A stretch of 35,602 nt of DNA. Source: Pseudomonadota bacterium (GTDB lineage: Bacteria > Desulfobacterota > JAPLJL01). How positions within the stretch are numbered: the stretch's first letter is position 1; each line of letters opens with the position of its first letter. The translations under genes were made by a program, and so were the position numbers. The stretch lies in contig JAPLJI010000181.1 in NCBI GenBank assembly GCA_026388655.1, positions 1-35,602 of the forward strand, read 5' to 3'. Shown one piece after another: positions 25,045 through 32,234 of this stretch. Below the pieces are notes generated by a model. That model saw nothing but the letters and a program-made list of their open reading frames with translations, made no database searches and had not been told where the DNA came from.

Positions 25045-25052
25045 AAAGGAGG
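25045..25052 (+). promoter_or_regulatory. Strong Shine-Dalgarno setting a TTG start
   Basis: AAAGGAGG lies four bases before TTG at 25057. There is no nearby in-frame ATG, and a later start would lose the signal peptide, so the TTG is the likely start of the FAD oxidoreductase. Confidence 0.85.
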
Positions 25053-25056
25053 AAAT

Positions 25057-26712
25057 TTGAAAACATCAGTAAGCGCAAAAGGGTTTCTAAATCGTCTGTA
25101 TGTTTTCCTGACCGCTTCCTTCCTCTTGGGCGGCATGATCCTTTCCTGCGGGTCCAAGGGCGTCGGGACGGCTCCCCCGGGGGCGGAAAAATGGCCGGTG
25201 GTGGTGATCGGGGCGGGGGCCGGCGGTCTCGGCGCCGGGGCCACCCTCGCTCAAAACGGGGTCAAGACCCTGGTTCTGGAACAGCACGACAAGCCCGGGG
25301 GCTACATGACCGCTTTCGAACGGGGCGACTATCGCTTCGAGGTATCCCTCCACATGATGGACGGCCTGGATGAGAACGGGACCACCCGGGGCGCTTTGAA
25401 AAAACTCGGCATCCTCGACCGGGTCAAGCCCATCAAGATCGAGCCCATCTACCGATTGGTATACCCCGACCTGACCCTTGATGTCCCTTCCGACCTGGCG
25501 GCCTACCGGAAAGTCCTGGGAGAGAAATTCCCCGGGTCAGCGGAAGGAATCAACCGGCTCTTGGATGAGCTTCTGGCGATCGGCTCGGCCACCGAGAAAC
25601 TGCAGAAATTGCAGGATCAGTTCTTTCTCCTCCGCTGGGTCAAATACCCCTTCGTCCCCCTGATGGCCTGGGACCTGATTAAAAACCGCAATGCCACGCT
25701 CCAGGAGATCGGGGACAGGTATATCAAGGACCCCAAGGCCAAGAGCACCGTCTTCCAGCTGGTCAATTTCCTGGGCCTCCCGGCCTCCCGGGCCAGCGGG
25801 GCTTATTTCGCGATCATGTGGGCTAGTTACCACAAGTACGGGGCGTATCACTTCCAGGGCGGCTCCCAGGCGGTCTCCAACGCCCTGGCCCAGGTGATCC
25901 AGGAAAAGGGCGGGGAGGTGCGGCTCAACACGCGGGTTAAGAAGATCCTGATCCAGGAAGGTAAAGCCGTCGGGGTCGAGACCGAGAAAGGGCAGAAAAT
26001 CTACGCCGACTATGTCATATCCAACGCCAATGGCTACTCAACTTACATTGACCTGGTCGGGGAGCAGAATCTCTCCTCCAAATTCGTCAAATACGTGAAG
26101 GGGCTGGAACCGGGCATCTCCGTGACCGAGGTTTACCTGGGCCTGAACCTGGACCTCGCCAAGCTCGGCCTGGGCGGGATTGGAGAGATCTTCTATAACC
26201 CGGATTACGACGCCGAAGGCCAGTGGAAAAACAACCTGGCCATGAAAATCGACGATAAGGTTTCCCTCGGGATCGCCCTCTATTCCAATACCGATCCCAC
26301 CTGCGCCCCGCCGGGCAAGTCCGTGGTGGTTCTCACCCTGATCACCCCCTACGATTGGAAAAACCGCTGGCAGTCCGGCGAAGGCGGGGAAGCCTACCAT
26401 AACCTGAAAAATCAAGTCGCCGACCGGATGATTGCCATCGCGGAAAAAACGATCCCGGGGATCAGGAATGCCATCGAGGTGATGGAGGTCGGATCCCCCC
26501 TGACGATGGAGCGCTACACCCTGAACTATAAGGGTTCCTTCATGGGCTGGGCACCCACGCCCGCGCAGAGCATGCTCAAGCGGATGCGGTTCACCGGGCC
26601 GATCAAGAACCTCTACCTGGCCGGCTCCTGGAGCTTCCCCGGTGGAGGCCAGTCGGCCAGCCTGATCTCCGGCCAGATGACCGGCCAGATGGTTTCGGAC
26701 CGGATTGATTAA
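25057..26712 (+). CDS. FAD-dependent oxidoreductase (CrtI/retinol-saturase-like) with lipoprotein signal
   Basis: The 551-residue protein starts at a TTG. Residues 10-30 are hydrophobic (LYVFLTASFLLGGMILS) and end at a lipobox Cys31 (ILSCGSKG), so it reads as a lipoprotein. There is no twin arginine. Directly after is a Rossmann FAD-binding strand, VVVIGAGAGGLGAG (48-61), with the acceptor Glu in LVLEQHDKPGGYMTAFERG. The C-terminus YLAGSWSFPGGGQSASLISG is the second FAD contact of the phytoene-desaturase/all-trans-retinol 13,14-reductase family. Such enzymes desaturate, saturate or isomerise polyenes and other lipids. An exported flavoprotein of this family is unusual. It would have to bind FAD after Sec export, or the signal acts as a membrane anchor. 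The substrate is unknown. Confidence 0.8.
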   Translation: MKTSVSAKGFLNRLYVFLTASFLLGGMILSCGSKGVGTAPPGAEKWPVVVIGAGAGGLGAGATLAQNGVKTLVLEQHDKPGGYMTAFERGDYRFEVSLHMMDGLDENGTTRGALKKLGILDRVKPIKIEPIYRLVYPDLTLDVPSDLAAYRKVLGEKFPGSAEGINRLLDELLAIGSATEKLQKLQDQFFLLRWVKYPFVPLMAWDLIKNRNATLQEIGDRYIKDPKAKSTVFQLVNFLGLPASRASGAYFAIMWASYHKYGAYHFQGGSQAVSNALAQVIQEKGGEVRLNTRVKKILIQEGKAVGVETEKGQKIYADYVISNANGYSTYIDLVGEQNLSSKFVKYVKGLEPGISVTEVYLGLNLDLAKLGLGGIGEIFYNPDYDAEGQWKNNLAMKIDDKVSLGIALYSNTDPTCAPPGKSVVVLTLITPYDWKNRWQSGEGGEAYHNLKNQVADRMIAIAEKTIPGIRNAIEVMEVGSPLTMERYTLNYKGSFMGWAPTPAQSMLKRMRFTGPIKNLYLAGSWSFPGGGQSASLISGQMTGQMVSDRID

Positions 26713-26771
26713 GGATTTATTTATTTCGGGTAAATCTCGGGGTTTTTTCTCTAGAAGATTGTTTTGATAAG

Positions 26772-26808
26772 CTCCCGCCGGGCAGGATGCCCGGCCTCCT
26801 GTTGGTCT
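26772..26808. repeat. 37-bp hairpin repeat, copy 2
   Basis: Same sequence as 20311-20347 with one change, G for A, which lengthens the stem to 7 bp. It lies in the 143-bp gap between convergent genes and is followed by pyrimidine-rich CTCTTTGC-type text up to 26855. Confidence 0.9.
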
Positions 26809-26855
26809 TTCTGCTCTACGCTCTTTGCTCTTTGCCCCTTGCTCTATGCCCTCTG

Positions 26856-28406
26856 CTATATGTGCACCGGCCTTTTATCCACGATGTAATCCGCCTTGAT
26901 CCCCGTCCTCTCGAAAAGCTCGGCCTCGAGCTTCTTCTCGTCGTCTTCCCAGATGATCTGGTCCGGGGTAACCTCGGTCACGCCCTTGACCTTTTCTTTC
27001 AAGCGGCGTTCCAGGGCCTCCTTCTTCGCGTCCGGCTTGGGAGTGATTCTCAGGACCAGTACGTCCCGGGAGAACTGGTCCCCGGGAATCTCCTTGTCGA
27101 TCACCACCTGGAAGCTGGATACCCCCGGCATATCACGGACGGTGGCGATCAGGTCGGCGAGTGACACCCGGGTTCCCTTGATCTTGGTGAAATCCTTGAC
27201 CACCCGCTGGATCGGACCCGTGATCCGAGGATAGGTGTACCCGCACTTCGGGCACTTGTCCCATCTCATCCCGCCCCGGATGAGATCCCCGGTGTAGTAG
27301 CGGATGAATACCGTCCCCCGCCAGCCGATGTGGCTGAAGGTTAAAACCCCCGGTTCACCCTCCGGCACCGGTTTTTTGGTCTCCGGGTCCAGAAGCTCCC
27401 ACAGATAAAATTTCGGGTTCAGGTGAATCCCGGTCTCCTCGTCGCACTCCATGAAAGCCCACTTCGACTCGGTCATCCCCATTCCCTCGATCACCCGGAA
27501 GCGGGGATGCGCCCCCAGTATTTTCGCGAGGTCCTTGAAATACTTTCTCTGCTCTTTGGTCATGGGCTCCCCGGCGCAGAGCCCCCCCTCAAACTGGGGC
27601 AGGTCGGGGATCTCCCCCTTCTCGCGCATCTCCACCGCCTTCCGAAGCCAATAGGTGAAATATGAAGGCATGGTGGAGATGTGGTTGAACTTTCCCTGGG
27701 CGAAGAGCCGGATCTGGTGCTCGGTCGGGATGACCTTTCCCCCAAAGGTGTCAAAGGAGGAAAAACCCGTCAGCATCTTGGTGATCACCGCCTGGAAAAA
27801 CGCGAGGTGGGGCGCCCCCGGGAAGAGGTTGAAGAGCCGGGTGTCCCAACGGACCAGGGGGTCATCGGGATGCCGGGTGTCCGGTTCGAGATAAACGTTG
27901 GCGCAGAGTTCGGGGAGAACGTTGCGGAACTCGTAGTGGGTGTAGAGCGCCGGGGTGGGATCGCCGGTGGAGCCGGCGCTGGCGTGAAAATGCATCGGCA
28001 TCCACTCCAGGGCCACCCGGCGGCCCACCTTGCCCTCCTTAAAACTCATCTTCCGCCAGAGCCCGACGTAATCCTTGGGATGGTTAAAGATGGCTTGCAG
28101 CACGTACTTGAGGATAAGCTTCTTGGAGATGTAGTCGGTATCGTAAAGGGCCATCTTCTCCCGGCCGGGGAACTTAGGCTGGAGAATGAAGGCCAGGTTA
28201 TCCTTCCGATAGTCGGCTTTTTCGATAATCGGTATTTTTTGGATATCTGAATAGTCCCGCAGACCGGAGGGGTTGATACCGTTGTCTTTATAAAGTTTCC
28301 GCAGATAGGGATGATACGGGTAAACATAATTCTTGATATATTTAATGAGATTTTTAACCGCCCAATCCTTCTGCTTTTCCCCCGGCCAGCGATAAAAATT
28401 GCTCAT
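26856..28406 (-). CDS. Phenylacetate-CoA ligase-like AMP-forming CoA ligase (PaaK family)
   Basis: The 516-residue enzyme resembles PaaK-type adenylate-forming ligases that convert an acid, ATP and CoA to an acyl- or aryl-CoA. The ATP-binding loop is HASAGSTGDPTPALYT (141-156), a variant of SSGTTGKPT. The acetyl-adenylate region is GMGMTESKWAFMECD, and RGTVFIRYYTGDL is the A8-like hinge motif. CPKCGYTYPRITG corresponds to the PaaK CxCG...PRI segment. It is somewhat longer than PaaK (about 430-440), mainly in the N-terminal half, so the substrate may be larger than phenylacetate. AAGGAG seven bases before the ATG is a strong ribosome-binding site. It ends a run of seven same-strand genes dealing mostly with CoA thioesters. 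Confidence 0.85.
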   Translation of the reverse strand: MSNFYRWPGEKQKDWAVKNLIKYIKNYVYPYHPYLRKLYKDNGINPSGLRDYSDIQKIPIIEKADYRKDNLAFILQPKFPGREKMALYDTDYISKKLILKYVLQAIFNHPKDYVGLWRKMSFKEGKVGRRVALEWMPMHFHASAGSTGDPTPALYTHYEFRNVLPELCANVYLEPDTRHPDDPLVRWDTRLFNLFPGAPHLAFFQAVITKMLTGFSSFDTFGGKVIPTEHQIRLFAQGKFNHISTMPSYFTYWLRKAVEMREKGEIPDLPQFEGGLCAGEPMTKEQRKYFKDLAKILGAHPRFRVIEGMGMTESKWAFMECDEETGIHLNPKFYLWELLDPETKKPVPEGEPGVLTFSHIGWRGTVFIRYYTGDLIRGGMRWDKCPKCGYTYPRITGPIQRVVKDFTKIKGTRVSLADLIATVRDMPGVSSFQVVIDKEIPGDQFSRDVLVLRITPKPDAKKEALERRLKEKVKGVTEVTPDQIIWEDDEKKLEAELFERTGIKADYIVDKRPVHI

Positions 28407-28432
28407 TGTTATCTCCTTTATAAATATTTATG

Positions 28433-28550
28433 TATCGGTGTCGGTGTCTGTGTCGGGGTTTTTCCCTTTGACCTTTCACCTTTGAGCTTTGACCTGTCCT
28501 TTGCTCCCTGCGCCTTGCTCCTTGCGCCTTGCTCTCAGTTTGATAATGAG
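28433..28550. repeat. Low-complexity pyrimidine-rich text between PaaK-like and subtilase genes
   Basis: GGTGTC/TGTGTC hexamer-like units (28436-28456) are followed by CTTTGACC, CCTTTCACC and CCTTGCGCC units. The last part is also the 3' end of the subtilase frame. The exact 17-bp match to 20244-20260 lies here at 28478-28494. Confidence 0.7.
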
Positions 28551-30836
28551 GATCGGGCCGAGAAAAAACGCCAGGCCCGCCAGCAACACCAGGCCCTCCG
28601 GTTCCCGGTCACCTTGGGAAACTGGCAGAATCCCGCACCCGCACGCCGGGCTTTTATATACCTGCAGCTCGCTGGTCAGGGTGAACTGGCCAAACCCCGA
28701 AACGCGCTTTACCGCCAGGTAAAATTTTCCGCTCTGTTCCGGGCGAAAACCGCTGATTTCTTCGTCCTCATATCCGTCCCGGGCGCTGTAAGCGGCAATC
28801 AACGGCTCACCGTTCTCATCCGGGGCTCCCTCGTAGAGATATAGGTCAAAATCCGCCTGGGTCGGGTTCTGCAGGGTGAAGGTATATTCGTTGGCCCGGT
28901 CCAGCTCCAGGGCGCGGGCCCAGACCCTTTTACCCCCCAGTTTCGCGTCAAGATAAGCCTGGGCCGGATTCCCCATCCCGTAGGTGAGGGTCGCTGCTTC
29001 CAGGGCGGCGTCGGGATTGATCCGGCCGTAGCCTTCCCGGTTGTCCTTGGGGGAAACGGCCCGGCCCAGGGGGGGAACGTAAGCGTCAATCTCTCCCTGT
29101 TTGATCTCGCTGGCGGTCATCAGGATCAACTGCTTGGCCCATTTCGGGGCCTCCGGGGTCCCGTGGATCCAGTTTCCCCTGGCCTCGGCCAGAAGGGCCA
29201 CCAGCCCGGAAACAAAGCCGGACGCCTGGGAAGTGCCGATCTTGCCCTGGTAGTCGTTGGGAAAACGATCGGAAAAAAATTGCACCTTTTTACTCGTGTC
29301 CTCCGACGAATCGGTATCGTTGGCGTCGGCCGAGAAAATGTAGCTCAAGTCCTGTCCCCCGCCCCCGGGGGCGACCACATCCGGCTTGATCGGCTTCCGA
29401 TTTCCCCCCGGGCTGGAATAATCGGTCAGCTTGTCCTCCAGGGTCATCGCCCCCACCGCGATTGAGAGGGGGGCGGTCCCCGGCGATCCGATGTTGACAT
29501 CCCGGTCGGTCCCGGCGGCCGTGATAAAGGCAATCCCCCCTTCGACCAGGTTTTCCACCGCGGTATCAATGGTGGCGGAAAGCGTATCAAAGGTCAGGCT
29601 GGCGTTGACGGCCACGATCCCCAGGGATTCCGCCTGGCTGGTGATTGACTCGAGAGCCTGGACGAAGTAAATCGCGTTCCCGTTCCCTTCGTTATCGAGA
29701 ATCTTGTAAGCCGCGATTTCCGCCCCGGGGGCGACCCCGCGCATGAGGCTGAAGCCGTCGTTGTAACTATCGTAGGGGATATCCACCTCGCCGACATAAA
29801 AGCTCCCCGCGCTCTGAACCGGGTCCAGGTCATCGGTGGAGAAAATGGCGTAAATAACCCCGTCGCCCTGGAGGTCGACGCTCTTTATCTCCGTACCATC
29901 GGCCGTGATTTTCTCATCCATGATTCGATTCTGGTTTTCGTCTTCGACGGTAAAATAGTAGCTTCCCCTCACTTTTTCCGCCCAGAGGCGGGCCTGCAGG
30001 GACCGGACTGAAGCCGTAAGGACTGGTATCGGTTCGATGTAACCGGATCCCTCCTGGCTGGGAAAAAAGCCGGGGAAAGAAACCGGGACGTTTTCGCTCC
30101 CCACCGCTTCCCCGCTCCCGGCGACTATCCCAGAGACATGGGTGCCGTGGCCGTTCTTGTCAAAGGGATCGACCGCGGGGGGATTTTCGGGGTGGTCGGG
30201 GTCGCCGACCACATCCTCCCAGTATTTTATCCGCCCCGCCAAATCGGGATGACTGTCATCGATGCCGGTGTCCAAGACCGCCACCACCTGGCCCGAACCG
30301 GTGTAACCGGTTCCCAGGCCCCCGCCGCCCTTCCATACCTCCCGGACCCGGATGTGGTTGACCGCCCGGAAAAGTGCGGACCGGGACCGCGGAATCCCCT
30401 CCACCCAGACCACCCGCTCGGATTCTTGAATGAGGTTGGCAATCTCCGCCCGGGGCAGGCGGACCGCCAGCGCGTAAACCAGATCCTGCCATTTCCCCAG
30501 TATCGAGCCGCCCTGGCCAAGTATCTTTTCCAGGTCCGACGCCTCCGGCGGGGCGGAAAGGTCAATTAAAACCTCAATGGGTTCGTCCGGACGGGTCGGA
30601 AGGTTTGGGATGCTGGTGATAAAAAAGTCCGCCGGGCCGGAGGGAGAAAGCCCGAGATCCAGCTCCAGGAGGTCTGAAATCTTGTTGTTATTCCGGTCCA
30701 GGGCGGCCGAGTCGGGGGTTACGATTCGGGGATCGGACGCTCCGGCCGAAGCCGGAAGAGCAAAGAGCAAAGCGTTTACCCCGAGCAAAGCCGAGAGGCA
30801 AAGCGCAAAGCGGAATAAAAAATCTATTTTTCGCAT
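28476..30836 (-). CDS. Subtilisin-like serine protease (S8) with PPC domain and C-terminal Cys/TM sorting-type tail
   Basis: The 786-residue protein has a signal peptide ending PASAG near residue 32. A calcium-like motif DRNNNKISD (47-55) follows, then an inhibitor-like prodomain. The S8 catalytic residues are D189 (VVAVLDTGIDDSHPD), H230 (NGHGTHVSG) and S536 (GTSQASG). About 125 residues are inserted between the His block and GVAPGAEIAAYKI. The oxyanion position reads AAGT (T443) instead of AAGN. A pre-peptidase C-terminal-like beta domain lies at about 630-730. The end has a Cys-Gly motif (ACGCGILP), a membrane helix (LVLLAGLAFFLGPILII) and a basic cluster (KLRARRK), resembling MYXO-CTERM-style sorting signals. 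The last 19 residues are translated from intergenic-type low-complexity DNA. Its place among CoA-metabolism genes is unexplained. Confidence 0.88.
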   Translation of the reverse strand: MRKIDFLFRFALCLSALLGVNALLFALPASAGASDPRIVTPDSAALDRNNNKISDLLELDLGLSPSGPADFFITSIPNLPTRPDEPIEVLIDLSAPPEASDLEKILGQGGSILGKWQDLVYALAVRLPRAEIANLIQESERVVWVEGIPRSRSALFRAVNHIRVREVWKGGGGLGTGYTGSGQVVAVLDTGIDDSHPDLAGRIKYWEDVVGDPDHPENPPAVDPFDKNGHGTHVSGIVAGSGEAVGSENVPVSFPGFFPSQEGSGYIEPIPVLTASVRSLQARLWAEKVRGSYYFTVEDENQNRIMDEKITADGTEIKSVDLQGDGVIYAIFSTDDLDPVQSAGSFYVGEVDIPYDSYNDGFSLMRGVAPGAEIAAYKILDNEGNGNAIYFVQALESITSQAESLGIVAVNASLTFDTLSATIDTAVENLVEGGIAFITAAGTDRDVNIGSPGTAPLSIAVGAMTLEDKLTDYSSPGGNRKPIKPDVVAPGGGGQDLSYIFSADANDTDSSEDTSKKVQFFSDRFPNDYQGKIGTSQASGFVSGLVALLAEARGNWIHGTPEAPKWAKQLILMTASEIKQGEIDAYVPPLGRAVSPKDNREGYGRINPDAALEAATLTYGMGNPAQAYLDAKLGGKRVWARALELDRANEYTFTLQNPTQADFDLYLYEGAPDENGEPLIAAYSARDGYEDEEISGFRPEQSGKFYLAVKRVSGFGQFTLTSELQVYKSPACGCGILPVSQGDREPEGLVLLAGLAFFLGPILIIKLRARRKEQGAGSKGQVKAQR

Positions 30837-30966
30837 TGGAACCTTTGCGGTTTATAATCTCAAAGCCCCTCCGGAAAAGCAAGGTAAAGCCGACACCCGG
30901 CCTGACGGAATTCAAAACGAATATTTTTTGGAAAATAGGAAAAATAAAAATCTACAAAGCAGGGAA

Positions 30967-31419
30967 TTACTTCTCCTCTGGCTTGAAATACTTGATGTCA
31001 AAAAGATCGCCCTTGGGCTCCGGGTTCCAGACCGCCTGGACCCGCATGTTCGGCTTGATCTTCTCGAACTTCACTTCCCCGAGCAGATGGCTGAAGAGGT
31101 TGTCCGTCCCGTCCAGCTGGACGAGCCCGTAGGCGTAGGGAGGGTTGGTGGGCTGGCCGGGGAAGGAAAGATTGACCACGGTATAGGTGTTGAGGACCCC
31201 ATGGTCGCTGACGGGAATCCACTGTTTGTCCGTGGGGGCAAAACAGACCCCGCAGACCTCGACGGGAGGAACCAGGACCTTTTTGCACTTGGTACAGCGA
31301 ACCCCATAGAGCTTTTTATGATTCTTGGTTTCGAGGAAAAACCGGGACAGGTCCCGGCCATATACCCAGCGGTAAGGAACGTAATTGGTCCGCTTCACGC
31401 TCTTGATTATCTCGCTCAT
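30967..31419 (-). CDS. DUF35 zinc-ribbon/OB-fold protein A (thiolase partner)
   Basis: About 150 residues. A rubredoxin-like zinc ribbon (VRCTKCKKVLVPPVEVCGVC, spacing C-x2-C-x10-C-x2-C) precedes an OB-fold (VLNTYTVVNLSFPGQP, YAYGLVQLDGTDNLFSHLLG). DUF35 proteins form complexes with thiolase-fold enzymes and shape the acyl-CoA site; BbsA and the DUF35 part of ChsH2 are known examples. The start is placed at the ATG at 31417-31419, not at the ATG 15 bases upstream. The Shine-Dalgarno GGGGGAGG lies five bases before the inner ATG and would be inside the coding region otherwise. The paralogue's leader has ATA at the outer position. It shares domain order, CxxC spacing and 5' leader with DUF35 protein B. 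Confidence 0.88.
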   Translation of the reverse strand: MSEIIKSVKRTNYVPYRWVYGRDLSRFFLETKNHKKLYGVRCTKCKKVLVPPVEVCGVCFAPTDKQWIPVSDHGVLNTYTVVNLSFPGQPTNPPYAYGLVQLDGTDNLFSHLLGEVKFEKIKPNMRVQAVWNPEPKGDLFDIKYFKPEEK

Positions 31420-31424
31420 CTCAT

Positions 31425-31432
31425 CCTCCCCC
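31425..31432 (-). promoter_or_regulatory. Shine-Dalgarno that decides the DUF35-A start
   Basis: On the minus strand GGGGGAGG ends five bases before the ATG at 31417-31419. The aligned DUF35-B leader has AGGGGAGG in the same place. Confidence 0.8.
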
Positions 31433-31495
31433 ATTCAGTTTCGGGTTTCGGGTTTAAAGTTATAAACAGAAAATTTCACAAAACATCAGAAACGC
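31433..31495. repeat. Duplicated leader, copy A (upstream of DUF35-A)
   Basis: This stretch aligns with 32137-32200: ATTCAGTTTCGGGTTTCG, AAAGTTATAAA and ATCAGAAACGC are shared in order, with small gaps. Copy B has one extra TTCGAGT unit. The rest of the gap up to 31600 is low-complexity text (CGTCAATCGTCATTCGTCAA and CCGCAATCCGCATTCCGCAA). Confidence 0.8.
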
Positions 31496-31600
31496 TATTG
31501 GGTCCATTGAGTCTTTTGTTTTCACTCGTCAATCGTCATTCGTCAATCGTAAATTTGGTACATTCCGCAATCCGCATTCCGCAATTTTATTTGCCACTGG

Positions 31601-32122
31601 TTAAACGACTTCGAAATGGTCCAGGTCGAGGAGATACCCTTCCCTCTGCTCGCCCCAGACCGCCTTGACCTTGGACCCGACCTTCAGTTTCCCCAGGTTC
31701 TTCTCCCCTTTAACCATATGGATGAAATCGGTATCCGCCCCCTCGATCCGAACGGCCACCAGCGCGTAGGGGGGATCGGGCGGCCAGAGCAAGGGATGAT
31801 CAACCAGCTTGGTCGGGGCGATGGCCTTCGACACCACCTCGGGGTCGGGCTTGGGCGGCCAGAGGTTGGCCCGGACCACGGTAAAGCTTTTCACCACCCC
31901 GGCATCTGGCAGTTCCACCTGGTCTTCCGGCTTGAACCCGTAGTAGCAGGCCGTGCAGATATCGGTGGCGGGGGCGTAAACCTTTTTGCATTCGGGGCAG
32001 CGAAAACCCAGGATCTTCTTTTCCTTCAGCCCGCCGAGAAACCGGCCGTAGATATCCCCCGGGGTCCAGCGGTAAGGAACCGAGATGTTCCCTTCCAAAA
32101 CCCGGTATTGATTCGACTCCAT
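31601..32122 (-). CDS. DUF35 zinc-ribbon/OB-fold protein B (thiolase partner)
   Basis: The 173-residue protein has the same order as DUF35-A: an N-terminal helix with VPYRW, a zinc ribbon FRCPECKKVYAPATDICTAC (C-x2-C-x10-C-x2-C), and an OB-fold (VVKSFTVVRANLWPP, PYALVAVRIEGADTDFIHMV, KVKAVWGEQREGYLLDLDHF). It is about 23 residues longer, mainly through a Pro-rich loop (LWPPKPDPEVVSKAIAPTK) between strands of the OB-fold. AGGGGAGG with good spacing precedes the ATG. It lies 112 bp after the thiolase-fold protein 1 gene and is likely that protein's partner. The two DUF35 genes are probably an old tandem duplication that has diverged. Confidence 0.9.
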   Translation of the reverse strand: MESNQYRVLEGNISVPYRWTPGDIYGRFLGGLKEKKILGFRCPECKKVYAPATDICTACYYGFKPEDQVELPDAGVVKSFTVVRANLWPPKPDPEVVSKAIAPTKLVDHPLLWPPDPPYALVAVRIEGADTDFIHMVKGEKNLGKLKVGSKVKAVWGEQREGYLLDLDHFEVV

Positions 32123-32136
32123 GCTTTTCCTCCCCT

Positions 32137-32200
32137 ATTCAGTTTCGGGTTTCGAGTTTCGAGTTTAAAGTTATAAAATTCTACAAAATATCAGAAACGC
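32137..32200. repeat. Duplicated leader, copy B (upstream of DUF35-B)
   Basis: Counterpart of 31433-31495; see there for the shared blocks. It runs directly into hairpin repeat copy 3 at 32199. Confidence 0.8.
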
Positions 32201-32221
32201 AATCTAAAGGCTGCGGCTACC
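32199..32221. repeat. 23-bp hairpin repeat GCAGCCTAAAGGCTGC-type, degenerate copy
   Basis: Differs from the copies at 20129 and 35192 at two positions (GCAAT for GCAGC), which weakens the stem. Confidence 0.75.
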
Positions 32222-32234
32222 TGTTACCTGGTAC

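Noticed and set aside
25057-25150. Tat signal peptide on the FAD oxidoreductase
   Set aside because: The N-terminus has no RR pair before the hydrophobic stretch; the lipobox form is a better match.
31420-31434. Start of DUF35-A at the outer ATG
   Set aside because: The Shine-Dalgarno would lie inside the gene, and the aligned paralogue leader has ATA at that place.
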